From: Pseudoalteromonas sp. MM1
GTDB taxonomy: Bacteria; Pseudomonadota; Gammaproteobacteria; Enterobacterales; Alteromonadaceae
Direction: 5' to 3'
NCBI RefSeq assembly: GCF_030296835.1
Contig: NZ_AP027923.1
Coordinates: forward strand, 496,001-560,000
Length of the DNA stretch: 64,000 nt
This document shows positions 24,230 to 34,726 of the stretch, piece after piece. The position numbers and the translations under genes are program-made. The notes under the pieces were generated by a model. The model ran no database searches. It was not told the origin of the DNA and saw only the letters and a list, made by a program, of their open reading frames with translations. Position 1 is the first letter of the stretch. Each line of letters starts with the position of its first letter.

Positions 24230-27229
24230 GTGAAAAAAATAATAGGGCTTGGCTTATTCCTTTGCAGCCTAAATCTTAACGCAGCAAATACCAGTGCGCA
24301 TGACCCAGGTATTATTAACAAACAAAGAATAGAGTACTGGTTAAATAAACGCGCTGATACTCAACAGACCACTAACAAGCCAACGGTTGAAAGCTACTTA
24401 GCGAATACTGCGCGGCTTAGCCCTTTACTGCTAAAACCTGTTTCGGCCATGAAAGATCGCTTCACAGCTAAGCAAGCCAATAAGCAGCTGCAATATGCCA
24501 GTACGGCTAGCCCTAGCAACGCGCTGAATGAGGTTAAAGTACTGGCTATTTTAATTGATTTTCCTGATTTAAAACACGACGACAATCATCTAGTTGATGA
24601 TGATACCGACATGTATTACGAAAATTATACAAAGGAGCATTACCAACAGTTACTTTTTAATAAGGGTGGGTTTGTTGGCCCAAATAATGAAACGCTTAGC
24701 AGCGTACACGATTATTACTACGACGCATCGGGTGCTAGCCTAACTTTTAATGGGCAAGTTTACGGGTGGGTTAGGGCAGATAATAATGCAAAAACCTATG
24801 GTGAACGCGTAGGCAACACACGCGATATAAATGCCCCCGCACTGATAAAAGAAGCGGTAGAAAAAGCCACAGCGCAATTTGATATTGATTTAACGCAATA
24901 TGATTTAACAGATTTAGATGATATTGACGGCGATGGCATAATCAACGAGCCAAATGGCATTATCGATCATGTTATGGTTTTTCATTCAAGTATTGGTGAA
25001 GAATCTGGTGGAGGCTATTTAGGCGTTGATGCAATATGGTCTCACCGCTACTACGTATTTGATGAAAACAGTGAACCTGTCAGTATTGCCGGTAGTAGCG
25101 TTAAGTTATCGGGTTATACAATAAATCCAATCGATGCCAGCATAGGTGTGGTTGCGCATGAATTTGGTCATGACTTAGGACTAGCAGATGAATACGACTT
25201 ACAATCAAATACGGTGGGTGAGCCTGTATCGTCTTGGTCAATAATGTCTACGGGTAGCTGGGCTGGTGGGCCTAGGGGCTCACAGCCGGTTATGTTTAGT
25301 GCGCAGGCGCTTGAGTATTTACAAAACAGATACCAAGGCAATTGGGTGAACCAGCTTAATTTAACCATGGAGGAAGTGAACAGCCAGCCTCTGCAGTCGC
25401 TTGTTTATACTAGCTCACTTTCTCAGCAGCAAAGCCAAATTAAAGTGAGCCTTGCGCAGCAGCTCGAAAAATTTAAAACCCCGGTAGAAGGTGATTTTCA
25501 ATTTTACTCTGGTACGGGTAATAATCTAACACAGACACTTTCTCAAACTGTGACTTTACCTGAGGCGGCTACATCACTGACTCTTAGCTTTTTAGCTTAC
25601 TACAGTATTGAGCGTGATTATGACCTTGTGCAAGTAAAGGTAAATCAAACCCCTTTAGTTGGTAATTATACAACCGAGATCAACCCCTATTATGGCGATA
25701 TAGGCCCGTATATAAGTGGTGATTCGTTTTTACATGCAGATGCGCAGCAACCTAATGGCTTTTTAAAGCATGAGTTTGATTTAACACAATATGCAGGACA
25801 AACCATTACATTAAGTATTGAGTATGTTACCGATACAAACACACATTATTATGGCTTTGTAGCCGATGATTTAAAAATAACACACAACAATACTGTGGTT
25901 TGGCAAAATAACGCAGAGCAGCCAAGTACTACCTTAGCGTTAAATGGTTTTAGCCGCGTGAGTAGTTATATTTATGCTAAAGCAGCCCACTACTATCTGC
26001 AGCTACGCGCATACAGAGGGATGGATGCTGGCTTACAAACAGAGCAATATTCACCAGGTGTTTTATTGTGGTATAGCAATAGTGCTTATGATAACAACAA
26101 CACGACTGATCACCCTGGGAGCGGTTTTAATTTAGTGGTTGATGCAGATCAAAAGCCAATTTATCGCGGTACAAGTGGCAGCACATTGGCAGATACACCT
26201 ATACAAGTGCGCGACGCTGCATTTAGTTTATATCAGCAAAGTGCCGGTTTAGGCGATCAAGACTTAGCGGCAATTAGTAAGTTTAATGACCATTTTGATT
26301 ACAGCTTCATGCAGCAGGCTGAATCAGGTGTGGTGTTAACACCCCAAGGATTTAACTTTGAGATAGTTAGCCAACATCCTGAAAGTGAAACTGCAGAGCT
26401 TTTACTCAGCTATGATGCGCTACAGCAAATAATCACTACAATAAACGAGGCAACTATTAGCTTTAATGTAGCAGGTTTAAAGTTAACCCCAACAGACACT
26501 TTTTTATGGGACTTTGGCGATGGGCAATCGAGCACTGAGCTAAGCCCTACTCATACCTATGCCGATTACGGCACCTATAGCGTTACATTTTCGGCAACGG
26601 GTGAGACGGCTACGCAAACACAATCTAAACAAATTACCATTACAAAGCCGCTAGAAATTGAAAATTTAGCGTATCAGTTAAACGGTGCAACGTTATCTGC
26701 TCAAGCAATCGTAAGTGGCGGGGAACCACCTTACACTATGAGTTGGCTTATAGATGGTGAGCTTGTATCGCAAACTGAAAACCTAGATTACCAATTTAGC
26801 TACTCTGGCGATTACACCCTGGCATTGATGGTAACCGATACGCAAGAGGTAAGTGTTAGCCAACAACAAGCTTTGAGTGTTAACGCACCGCTGCAATTAA
26901 GTACGCGCTATACGGCAAATAATTTAGCGGTACAATTTAATAGTTCACCATTGGGTGGATCTGGTAGTTATACGTATAGCTGGGATTATGGTGATAGTAG
27001 CCCACTAGGTACAACGCAAAACCCAAGTCATCATTATCAAGGTGCAGGGAGTTATACAGTAAAACTTACACTCACAGACAGTCAAACTAATGACGTTATA
27101 AATAGTGATCTAACAGTCTTGGTACAAGCAGCGCAAAGTGAATCTTCATCAAGTGGTGGGGCAATAGGTTATTTAATCGCGCTATTAGTGATAGGTGGTT
27201 TTTATAGGCGTATTAGCAAAAATGTTTAA
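24230..27229 (+). CDS. Secreted M6 (immune inhibitor A-type) metalloprotease with PKD repeats and GlyGly-CTERM
   Basis: 999 aa. It begins with a signal peptide (KKIIGLGLFLCSLNLNAANT), GTG start with GGGGAAG upstream. The zinc site HEFGHDLGLADEYD (about residue 310) is HExxHxxGxxD, and a Met-turn follows (SIMSTGSWAGG). The middle holds an immune-inhibitor-type beta domain. Three PKD-like repeats follow near 760-970, for example WDFGDGQSSTELSPTHTY. The C-terminus (SSSSGGAIGYLIALLVIGGF then YRR) is a GlyGly-CTERM sorting tail, processed by rhombosortase after type II secretion. No rhombosortase is in this window. Likely an extracellular protein degrader. Confidence 0.93.
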   Translation: MKKIIGLGLFLCSLNLNAANTSAHDPGIINKQRIEYWLNKRADTQQTTNKPTVESYLANTARLSPLLLKPVSAMKDRFTAKQANKQLQYASTASPSNALNEVKVLAILIDFPDLKHDDNHLVDDDTDMYYENYTKEHYQQLLFNKGGFVGPNNETLSSVHDYYYDASGASLTFNGQVYGWVRADNNAKTYGERVGNTRDINAPALIKEAVEKATAQFDIDLTQYDLTDLDDIDGDGIINEPNGIIDHVMVFHSSIGEESGGGYLGVDAIWSHRYYVFDENSEPVSIAGSSVKLSGYTINPIDASIGVVAHEFGHDLGLADEYDLQSNTVGEPVSSWSIMSTGSWAGGPRGSQPVMFSAQALEYLQNRYQGNWVNQLNLTMEEVNSQPLQSLVYTSSLSQQQSQIKVSLAQQLEKFKTPVEGDFQFYSGTGNNLTQTLSQTVTLPEAATSLTLSFLAYYSIERDYDLVQVKVNQTPLVGNYTTEINPYYGDIGPYISGDSFLHADAQQPNGFLKHEFDLTQYAGQTITLSIEYVTDTNTHYYGFVADDLKITHNNTVVWQNNAEQPSTTLALNGFSRVSSYIYAKAAHYYLQLRAYRGMDAGLQTEQYSPGVLLWYSNSAYDNNNTTDHPGSGFNLVVDADQKPIYRGTSGSTLADTPIQVRDAAFSLYQQSAGLGDQDLAAISKFNDHFDYSFMQQAESGVVLTPQGFNFEIVSQHPESETAELLLSYDALQQIITTINEATISFNVAGLKLTPTDTFLWDFGDGQSSTELSPTHTYADYGTYSVTFSATGETATQTQSKQITITKPLEIENLAYQLNGATLSAQAIVSGGEPPYTMSWLIDGELVSQTENLDYQFSYSGDYTLALMVTDTQEVSVSQQQALSVNAPLQLSTRYTANNLAVQFNSSPLGGSGSYTYSWDYGDSSPLGTTQNPSHHYQGAGSYTVKLTLTDSQTNDVINSDLTVLVQAAQSESSSSGGAIGYLIALLVIGGFYRRISKNV

Positions 27230-27374
27230 TTATTTTTGCAGTAAAACGATTCGATTTAAATGTCTAATAACTTAACACCAGTGGTATAAAAGGTGATGCT
27301 TGCGCAATTAAAAAATCATTTATAATTAAAAATTTAGTTATGCCAAGTGATGTAATTAGCAAAGGTAAAAATAC

Positions 27375-27402
27375 AAAAAAGCCAGCAAGATGCTGGCTTT
27401 TT
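27375..27402. terminator. Bidirectional terminator between the M6 protease and isocitrate dehydrogenase genes
   Basis: GCCAGCA and TGCTGGC pair around AGA (27381-27397), flanked by an A-run on one side and a T-run on the other, so it can end transcription from both convergent genes. Confidence 0.9.
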
Positions 27403-27431
27403 AGGCTTAAAACAAGATTAACCTTGTTAAA

Positions 27432-28439
27432 TTATAAACGGTCGATTACTGATTGAGTGAAATCAGTTGTACCGTGGCTGCCGCCTAAGTCACGTGTTGT
27501 GCGATCGCCAGATTTAATTACATCAGCTACTGCGCTGCGAATGCGCTCAGCCGTGTCGCCCATATTTAGGTGCTCAAGCATTTGGATAGACGCTAAAATT
27601 ACAGAAGTCGGGTTTGCTAGGTTTTTGCCAGCAATATCTGGTGCACTACCGTGTACTGCTTCAAAAATAGCTGCATCTTCACCAATGTTTGCACCTGGTG
27701 CCATACCTAAACCGCCAACTAAGCCAGCACAAAGGTCAGATAAAATGTCGCCAAATAAGTTAGTTGTTACTACAACGTCAAACTCTTCTGGTGTCATTAC
27801 TAGCTTCATACATGTTGCGTCAACAATCATTTCAGTAGATTCAATTTGCGGGTAACGCTCAGCAACTTCACGTGCAACTTTTAAAAATAAGCCAGAAGTT
27901 GATTTTAAGATATTTGCTTTATGTACTGCGGTTACTTTTTTACGGCCTTCACGCACTGCTAACTCGTAAGCAAACGTGATGATTTTCTCAGCGCCTTCGC
28001 GAGTAATTACAGATTTAGCTTCTGCTTCGTTACCGTCTTCGCTTACTACTTGGCCTAAACCAGAGTACATACCTTGGGTATTTTCACGAATAGTAATGAT
28101 ATCGATATCATCGTAACGTGCTTTAGTACCAACAAATGATTTAACAGGGCGTACGTTTGCGTATAAACCAAACTGCTTACGTAATGTTACGTTAATAGAC
28201 GTAAAACCTTCACCTACTGGAGTCGTTAATGGACCTTTAAGCGTGATTTTGTTTTTAGCGATGGTATCAATTGTTTCTTGAGGAAGTAGCTCGCCAGTTT
28301 TTTCTAGTGCAGCAAGGCCTGCATCAACAAATTCATAATCAAAATCGCAACCTGCGGCTTTTAATATTTCAAGTGCTGAGTCGATAATGCTCGGACCGAT
28401 GCCGTCGCCTTTGATCACTGTGATGGTTTGTTTGGCCAT
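27432..28439 (-). CDS. NAD-type isocitrate dehydrogenase (LeuB/IDH family)
   Basis: 335 aa, the short form that groups with mitochondrial NAD-IDH and homoisocitrate dehydrogenase. It begins MAKQTITVIKGDGIGPSIID. Substrate residues are in SINVTLRKQFGLYANVRP and the metal-binding Asp residues in NLFGDILSDLCAGLVGG. GSAPDIAGKNLANP closes the cofactor site. It oxidatively decarboxylates isocitrate in the TCA cycle; NAD preference is inferred from the branch. It is transcribed alone; no linked operon partner. Confidence 0.9.
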   Translation of the reverse strand: MAKQTITVIKGDGIGPSIIDSALEILKAAGCDFDYEFVDAGLAALEKTGELLPQETIDTIAKNKITLKGPLTTPVGEGFTSINVTLRKQFGLYANVRPVKSFVGTKARYDDIDIITIRENTQGMYSGLGQVVSEDGNEAEAKSVITREGAEKIITFAYELAVREGRKKVTAVHKANILKSTSGLFLKVAREVAERYPQIESTEMIVDATCMKLVMTPEEFDVVVTTNLFGDILSDLCAGLVGGLGMAPGANIGEDAAIFEAVHGSAPDIAGKNLANPTSVILASIQMLEHLNMGDTAERIRSAVADVIKSGDRTTRDLGGSHGTTDFTQSVIDRL

Positions 28440-28628
28440 TGACTTTTCCTTTAAAAGAATAAAAAACGCACATAAATTATTACTGATAATAGTAACTGCT
28501 TGTTAGGTCATTTATGTGACGTATGTGGATAAATTTTGAGGGCGCATTTATACCAACTTATCGCCCATTTTGCCAGTTTATACTATAAATACAGGGTATA
28601 ACCTGTGTTTATAGTCAGCATAAGTGAC

Positions 28629-30317
28629 TTAAATGCTGTTATATAGCGATAAGCCTTGCAGTTGCGCAAAAAAATCATCCTCAGATTTAAAGCCTTGTGC
28701 TTTTAGCTGCGCATTTAAAGTGTGTTGTTGCCAAGGCGTTAAAGGTAAAGCGGGTTTAAAAATAGTTTGCGCCACGACCTTTAAACTAATCCATAATGTG
28801 TGCTGCTCGTTAAGCTCTTTTTTGGGTTGTTGTTCAGCATCGAGCAGTGGTTTGGTCCATGGATTATCACTTAGTAATTGAGTTAATTCTGTATTTAAAT
28901 GCTCATTATCAAGCGTTTCAACCCCAAAAAAGGCGGCTAATGGGGCACTGTAGGTTTGGTTAGGCGCGCTATTAATACTTACTTTTGCACAGATCTGTGC
29001 ACTGCAATGGGTTAATAAGTAATGCACATAGCCATAGATGGGCAAGGCTATATGTTCAAATTGCTGAGTTGGGTTATTACTTACCATTAAAGCTAAAATA
29101 CGAATAAAGCTATTAAGTTTATTGAGTACTATATGTTTGTGCGGATGATGTGATGTATCCACTAATTGCTCAAATATTACTCGCTGAATAATTGCCGGTG
29201 CATTGTCGTAGCCAACCATTGATAAGCTATGGCGTAAATCTTTGGCGGCTTGATGCTGATTGTTATAAGGCCTGACTGCTTGGCAAAGCTTATGTGTTAT
29301 TTCGCTAAACGGAGCCAGTAACTTATTTAAACCTTTAAAACTATATTCATGCGCTACTTTTATATGGCTCACTAATGCGATTAATTCGGCCTTTGAACTT
29401 ATCTGCTCCGAGGCTTTACGGACTAGGTGCTCATTGTTCCAGGCTAAAAATAATACCCGTTTATCAGTACATAGCCATTGCAGTGGTTGATCTTTAAGTG
29501 AGGTTTTAACCTTGTACCACGCCAGTTTTTTCTCATTATTGGCATTAATAAGTATATGCTTGTTAGCTTCATCACTTGCGAGATAAACCATTGCTTGGTC
29601 GCTATAAACAATTTTACTGCCTGGCAGGTGCGGACCTATGTGCGCTATTAAATCCTTAATTAACCTTTGCGCAAATGGGTTAGCTGTTTTGACATACAAT
29701 TCACCCAAAGCTTTGTAAAAATTCAATGGGTTCTTTTTTGATGTATAGGTAATGTTCATCGCTATAATATTACTTAATGCACACAAGGTTATGGCATTGT
29801 CGTATAGCATTATGTCGCTAGTGCTTAGTAAGGCTTGCTTATACTTATTTAATTTAGCCAACATACGCACGCTATTTTGAGTAGGGTGCTGTGCACTGAG
29901 CAACACTTTTGCTGCTAGCTGGTGGCGAAAACGCCATATTTTTTTATCACTGAGTGTTAGCATTTGCTGCTGCGCAATTTTATTATGCTGCGCTACAACG
30001 CAGCAATGCTCTACTAATGCAACTCCAATATAAAGCTCGGTTAGTTCGTCATCATACTGCTGGCTAGCACACAGTGCGGTGCTAATAACACATTGGTTAA
30101 TAACTAGGTTTGTAGCAAAGTCGTAGTGGCTTGTGTACAAGCTTAAACGCGCTTGTAAAGCGTGCGGGTGTTGCTGATACAAAACGCGATAGTGCTGGGC
30201 TGTTTGTACAACAAGCGGATAAAGATGTTGCCACTGCGTTTTGTCATTATAAATTGTCAGTATTTGCTGTGTATTATGCAGTAACCGCACTAACTGTTTT
30301 GAAATAGGCTCATCCAT
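28629..30317 (-). CDS. Large protein with degenerate HD-GYP-like features, function unknown
   Basis: 562 aa, no signal peptide or membrane segment. Part of the N-terminal half follows HD-GYP proteins in outline. ITLCALSNIIAMNITYTSKK with NPLNFYKALGELY aligns with the segment that in active enzymes reads AxVYDALTSDRPYR..P..AL..L. LIKDLIAHIGPHLPGSKIVY then matches the region after the domain (IGxYPxGSxV). The HD metal ligands and the GYP motif are not apparent, so cyclic-di-GMP hydrolysis is unlikely; a binding or scaffold role is possible. It is 6 bases downstream of the DUF3192 gene and probably co-transcribed. The alignment is by eye and needs testing. Confidence 0.5.
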   Translation of the reverse strand: MDEPISKQLVRLLHNTQQILTIYNDKTQWQHLYPLVVQTAQHYRVLYQQHPHALQARLSLYTSHYDFATNLVINQCVISTALCASQQYDDELTELYIGVALVEHCCVVAQHNKIAQQQMLTLSDKKIWRFRHQLAAKVLLSAQHPTQNSVRMLAKLNKYKQALLSTSDIMLYDNAITLCALSNIIAMNITYTSKKNPLNFYKALGELYVKTANPFAQRLIKDLIAHIGPHLPGSKIVYSDQAMVYLASDEANKHILINANNEKKLAWYKVKTSLKDQPLQWLCTDKRVLFLAWNNEHLVRKASEQISSKAELIALVSHIKVAHEYSFKGLNKLLAPFSEITHKLCQAVRPYNNQHQAAKDLRHSLSMVGYDNAPAIIQRVIFEQLVDTSHHPHKHIVLNKLNSFIRILALMVSNNPTQQFEHIALPIYGYVHYLLTHCSAQICAKVSINSAPNQTYSAPLAAFFGVETLDNEHLNTELTQLLSDNPWTKPLLDAEQQPKKELNEQHTLWISLKVVAQTIFKPALPLTPWQQHTLNAQLKAQGFKSEDDFFAQLQGLSLYNSI

Positions 30318-30323
30318 TGGCTA

Positions 30324-30710
30324 TCACCTGATCTTTTCCTGATAAGTTGTATAGGCGCTGGGGCCCCATAAAAATAACTCACCATTTTTAAATAATAACC
30401 CGGTGCATTCATCCATCGTGGTTATGCCATCTGAAGTTTGGTGCTGAGTACGGTAAAAAACAATCTGCCATACTTGGTCTTTATTACGTTTGGCATAGGT
30501 TAAATCGGGGCTTCCTAAATAATCGAGTACACTGTTTAATGTAACTGCCTCATCAATTGACAGCTTTTTGATGTAACGTTCGTTAAAGGCCTCACGGTCT
30601 TGCCATATCATTGCTTGTGGGTCATCTTTATAAAAGGTGATCACTAAAGTCGCAATGAGTGCATACAAGCCTAACCCTAATATTAAGTATCTTATAAACT
30701 TTTTAATCAT
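30324..30710 (-). CDS. DUF3192 family membrane-anchored protein
   Basis: 128 aa with an N-terminal membrane anchor (YLILGLGLYALIATLVITFY). The rest has NERYIKKLSIDEAVTLNSVL, then DYLGSPDLTYAK and VWQIVFYRTQHQTSDGITTM followed by DECTGLLFKNGELFLWG. This is the DUF3192 pattern, related to SmpA/BamE-like folds. It starts the two-gene run with the HD-GYP-like protein. Function unknown. Confidence 0.8.
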   Translation of the reverse strand: MIKKFIRYLILGLGLYALIATLVITFYKDDPQAMIWQDREAFNERYIKKLSIDEAVTLNSVLDYLGSPDLTYAKRNKDQVWQIVFYRTQHQTSDGITTMDECTGLLFKNGELFLWGPSAYTTYQEKIR

Positions 30711-30779
30711 GTTTAACTCACGCTCGCAACAATAAAGTGAGTATATGTGGTGCGCTTAAACAGTGCTATCAACATGCGA

Positions 30780-31553
30780 CTAATGCAACCTCAGCTGCTT
30801 TAAACTAAAACCTAGCTGTATATCTGTACGTAAAGTGACTAATTGTTTAGAAATAACATACATGTCTTTTTGCTCAACTAGCTTTTTTTGAATACTGCTT
30901 GATAGGGCATCATCTTCTATGGCGCTATCAATGCTTTGGTAGGTATTTACAATAAGCTGAGCCGATTTAGTCCCTATTCCTTTAACGCCGGGCACATCAT
31001 TAGTTTTATCGCCCGCTAAGGCCCAAAAATCAATAAGTTTACTTTGCTCAATACCAAAACGCTGCTCAATGCTGTCGCTATCTAGATAGCATTTTTTAAA
31101 ATAATCGTACACACAAATATAGTCGTTCAAAAAAGGTAAAAAACCCTTATCGGTAGAAACAATGGTATTGTTTATCTTATTTTTCGCAGCTTTGTCGGCT
31201 AGGGTGGCTATAATATCGTCGGCTTCATCGTTGAGCGGTTCAAATACAACAATACCGGTTTGCTCTATTGCTTCTTTAAAGTTATGAAGTGCGCTTTTAA
31301 GCGTGTTGGGCATAGGTGCCCTTGAGTGTTTATATTGCTTATAAAAGTGGTAGCGCCAGCTTTTGTCACCATCAAAAACAGCTATAGCGTGAGTGGCATT
31401 TGTTGACTGCAATAGTTTGTTGCAAGCATGTGCTACGCGCGCGCAACTGGCCTTTAGCATCTGCTCTTCACTATGGTGTGTTTGGTTAGCGTCAACTGCG
31501 TAAATGCGCCTAATTAAATTAAGCGCATCAATTAAAAGTAAATGGGGTTTCAA
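30780..31553 (-). CDS. xni: Flap endonuclease Xni (ExoIX)
   Basis: 257 aa. The 5'-3' exonuclease fold is marked by LLLIDALNLIRRIYA, AVFDGDKSWRYHFY, EADDIIATLADKA-type acidic cluster (here NDEADDIIAT), TDKGFLPFL and the helix-hairpin-helix GVKGIGTKSAQLIV. It acts on DNA flaps. It follows ppnN by 10 bases in the same direction, a pairing also close in enterobacteria (ygdH and xni). Cytoplasmic. Confidence 0.93.
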   Translation of the reverse strand: MKPHLLLIDALNLIRRIYAVDANQTHHSEEQMLKASCARVAHACNKLLQSTNATHAIAVFDGDKSWRYHFYKQYKHSRAPMPNTLKSALHNFKEAIEQTGIVVFEPLNDEADDIIATLADKAAKNKINNTIVSTDKGFLPFLNDYICVYDYFKKCYLDSDSIEQRFGIEQSKLIDFWALAGDKTNDVPGVKGIGTKSAQLIVNTYQSIDSAIEDDALSSSIQKKLVEQKDMYVISKQLVTLRTDIQLGFSLKQLRLH

Positions 31554-31563
31554 ATAGTCAAAC

Positions 31564-32913
31564 TCATGCTTTTATTTCATAACAAGGGATATACTTACTA
31601 CCGGGCAACTTCATCCGACCTTGGTCTACAAATGCTTGTAATAGTTTATCCATATCTTTCATTAAATCAGGCTCACCACTTAACACATAGGGTCCATGCG
31701 CTTTTATAGCGCGTAGGCCTTCATCTTTAACATTGCCTGCAACAATACCCGAAAATGCTCTACGTAGGTTAGCCGCTAATTGCTGCTTAGGCTGCTCTAG
31801 GTGCAAATCTAAACTTGCCATGTTTTCGTGCGTAGGTGCAAAAGGTTGCTGAAAGTCGTTATCGATTTTAAGCGTCCAGTTAAAGTAGTAGGCATCTCCT
31901 TGGCTTTTACGGTAATTACGTACATTTGCCATAGCTGATTTTAATTTTTGCCCTACTAAGGCAGGATCATCAATGATTACTTCAAATTTATCAAGGGCTT
32001 CTTTGCCTAATGTCAGCTCTACAAACTTACATAACTCGCTAAAGTACGCTGCGCTTTCTTTAGGGCCGGTTAAAATAACAGGCAAACACTGTTTTTCATT
32101 ATCTGGGTGCAGCAAAATACCTAATAAATAAAGTAATTCTTCTGCGGTACCGGCACCACCTGGAAATATAATAATTGCATGCGCCGTCCTAATAAATGCT
32201 TCAAGGCGCTTTTCAATGTCGGGCAAAATTACCAGCTCATTTACAATAGGGTTTGGCGGCTCTGCAGCAATGATACTAGGCTCGGTTAAACCCAAATAAC
32301 GGTTTTCGCTAATACGTTGTTTAGCATGGCCAATAGTGGCACCTTTCATCGGGCCTTTCATTGCCCCTGGGCCGCAGCCAGTACATATATTTAAACCACG
32401 TAAACCAAGCTCGTAACCAACTTGTTTTGTATATTTGTATTCTATTTCGTTAATTGAGTGTCCACCCCAGCACACAATCATGTTTGGTTCGCTGTTAACG
32501 CGCAATGCACCTGCGTTTCTAAGCATATCAAACACCATGTGGGTAATGGCTTTTTGTTCTTTAAGATCTTTTTCGTATTTTTGGCAAATAAATAAAATAT
32601 CACGAATAACAGAGAAGATATGCTCGTGAATACCGGTAATTATTTCGCCATCAACAAAGGCGGTTTCGGGAGGGTTTTCTAACTCAATTTTAATGCCGCG
32701 CTCGCGACTGACTAACCGAATATCAAAGTCTTGGTATTTGTCGTAAATTTCATTACTTGCGTCTGTGTGGCTGCCTACGTTAAGGACGGCTAAGGCACAG
32801 TTTCTAAAAAGTCGATAACGTTCACTGGCTGAAGATTGCTCTAATAAATCAACTTCCAATTGTGACAGTAAATCTAAAACCCCAGTCGGGTTTAACTGTA
32901 TTAACATCGGCAT
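31564..32913 (-). CDS. ppnN: Nucleotide 5'-monophosphate nucleosidase PpnN
   Basis: 449 aa, matching E. coli PpnN (YgdH). The LOG-type core includes [20 protein letters not shown] and [19 protein letters not shown], which carry the GGxGTxxE catalytic motif. N- and C-terminal accessory domains complete the length. It splits purine and pyrimidine nucleotides to base and ribose phosphate and is activated by ppGpp in E. coli. Operon with xni. Confidence 0.95.
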   Translation of the reverse strand: MPMLIQLNPTGVLDLLSQLEVDLLEQSSASERYRLFRNCALAVLNVGSHTDASNEIYDKYQDFDIRLVSRERGIKIELENPPETAFVDGEIITGIHEHIFSVIRDILFICQKYEKDLKEQKAITHMVFDMLRNAGALRVNSEPNMIVCWGGHSINEIEYKYTKQVGYELGLRGLNICTGCGPGAMKGPMKGATIGHAKQRISENRYLGLTEPSIIAAEPPNPIVNELVILPDIEKRLEAFIRTAHAIIIFPGGAGTAEELLYLLGILLHPDNEKQCLPVILTGPKESAAYFSELCKFVELTLGKEALDKFEVIIDDPALVGQKLKSAMANVRNYRKSQGDAYYFNWTLKIDNDFQQPFAPTHENMASLDLHLEQPKQQLAANLRRAFSGIVAGNVKDEGLRAIKAHGPYVLSGEPDLMKDMDKLLQAFVDQGRMKLPGSKYIPCYEIKA

Positions 32914-32986
32914 TCTCCTTGCTGCTTAAAATGTAAAAACTACATGTCATCTACTTTAGCACTCAAACTAATTGAGAATTATGACA

Positions 32987-34522
32987 TTATTTACTCATAC
33001 AAAGGCGATCCCGACCTGTTTTCTTTGCTTCATAGAGGGCGTCATCTGCTCTGTCGAATGCTTTGAGCGGTGTATCGCCTTTTTTAAATTGTGTAGCGCC
33101 CAACGAAATGGTGATTTCTATTTCTTTTTCTCTAAATTTAAAAGGAATATTTTTAATCACTTTTCTCAGCTTTTCAAGCGGTTGCGCAGCATGCGACAAC
33201 GAAAGCCCAGGCATAAGTAAAACAAATTCTTCTCCACCGTAGCGGGCTATAAAGTCAGACTGCCGCACAGATTTTTGTAGTGCTTTTGCAATAACTTGTA
33301 AAGTTATATCGCCTGCAGTATGACCAAATCTATCATTAATTGACTTAAAGTGATCAACATCAATAACCACTAGGGTAACATCCGAGGCTTGTACATTAAA
33401 TAAGTGTAGCTCGTGATTGTAACGCTCATCAAAGGCGGCTCTGTTAGGCAATTTTGTAAGGCTGTCGAGTAAACTTTTAAAGCGTTGCTCATTTAGGCGT
33501 TTTTTATATTTGGTTAGTTTGCCTTCTAAACTGCCAATGCGATCATTGATTTCATCAAAGCTTGTAATTAACGTTTCACGATCTTTTCTTTCTAGCTGCT
33601 CTTTAGCTATAAAATCTTTACTTAAAGATTTGAGCTCATTATCAACTAACTCTTTTAAAGATGAAATAGACGTAGCAGATTGAGTTTGTTCATTTAAAAG
33701 CTTAATTTTTCCTTTAATTCGCTTGTTTAATGAGTCAAATTCATTACCCATTGATTTTGAATGTTGGCTAGTAGATACAATTGATGAGTGCAACTCTTCT
33801 AATGTTTGGTTAAGCGATACTAAAAAACTTTGTGCCGATTGGCGCTCTTTACTGATATTTTTGACCACCACGCTTATTATATTTAATGCAGCTTGCAGCA
33901 GGGCTTCTAAATTATCGTTTTCGGTAATTGCATTTTTTATTTGTTTAATTTGTTCAGTCGATTCATCCTCTAATACTAGCTCATTAGCAAGTTCTAACAA
34001 CTTTTTAGCCATACGAGGAGAGGCATTGGAGCTTGCTTTAACGGTACTTGAAAGCTTGCTATGCAAAGCATGATGATAAAAGTTAATAAGCTGATTTAAT
34101 ATCGGAATGTAGTCGTGTGTAGACTGTACATTATTAATTTCGTGGTCAAGTAAATGCCTTAAGGTGCGGCGGGTATCGTCTGGTAAGCCTTTGGTTTTTT
34201 GTAAAAGCTTACCGGCTGTTTGTACGCTCGAAAACAGTTCTCGCTGATGGGCTGTTTGTAATGCCTCTTGGTTTTGTAGTAACAATAAAATATCGTCAAT
34301 TAAAGGTGATAATATTTCAAACCCGACCCCTTTATTTAGCGAACTTCTAAATTTGGCGAGTTTATTATCAAGCTCAATATCAAGCCCTTTAGAGCTTAAA
34401 GACAATTTTGCAGTTAGATTTGATAAAGTATCAACTTGGAGCTTACGCGCATTTTCAATGGCTATCCTGGCTTCAATTGCTTGCTTTAACTTTTTATCTA
34501 CAGCGTTAGAGTTTTCAGACAC
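32987..34522 (-). CDS. Cytoplasmic diguanylate cyclase with long coiled-coil region
   Basis: 511 aa. Residues 1-340 are mostly helical with repeated Leu, Glu and Lys, suggesting a coiled-coil signalling domain, without membrane segments. The GGDEF domain (about 345-510) has the active motif GGEEF at about 430. The inhibitory I-site RQSD lies five residues before it. It should make cyclic-di-GMP with product inhibition. The PAS-GGDEF-EAL protein encoded nearby could degrade or balance the signal. Input unknown. Confidence 0.92.
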   Translation of the reverse strand: MSENSNAVDKKLKQAIEARIAIENARKLQVDTLSNLTAKLSLSSKGLDIELDNKLAKFRSSLNKGVGFEILSPLIDDILLLLQNQEALQTAHQRELFSSVQTAGKLLQKTKGLPDDTRRTLRHLLDHEINNVQSTHDYIPILNQLINFYHHALHSKLSSTVKASSNASPRMAKKLLELANELVLEDESTEQIKQIKNAITENDNLEALLQAALNIISVVVKNISKERQSAQSFLVSLNQTLEELHSSIVSTSQHSKSMGNEFDSLNKRIKGKIKLLNEQTQSATSISSLKELVDNELKSLSKDFIAKEQLERKDRETLITSFDEINDRIGSLEGKLTKYKKRLNEQRFKSLLDSLTKLPNRAAFDERYNHELHLFNVQASDVTLVVIDVDHFKSINDRFGHTAGDITLQVIAKALQKSVRQSDFIARYGGEEFVLLMPGLSLSHAAQPLEKLRKVIKNIPFKFREKEIEITISLGATQFKKGDTPLKAFDRADDALYEAKKTGRDRLCMSK

Positions 34523-34726
34523 CTAAGCATACCGCCATCGTGTTAATTACATTACCTTCAGTTTACAACAAAATCATATTAAGTGTAGTTATCTAATTAA
34601 AAAACTAAGCATTTTTACTCAGAGTCTGCACGTAAACTGGGCTATTAGGTTGTTTATCGTTTTTAATTCACTTTTAATTTATGCCTTGTTAGGCTTATTT
34701 CAACTAATAAGTAACCTAGAGCCATT

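Noticed and set aside
27457..27855. 132-codon plus-strand frame opposite the isocitrate dehydrogenase gene
   Set aside because: Antisense to a well-conserved enzyme; low-complexity Ser/Pro/Ala product typical of shadow frames.
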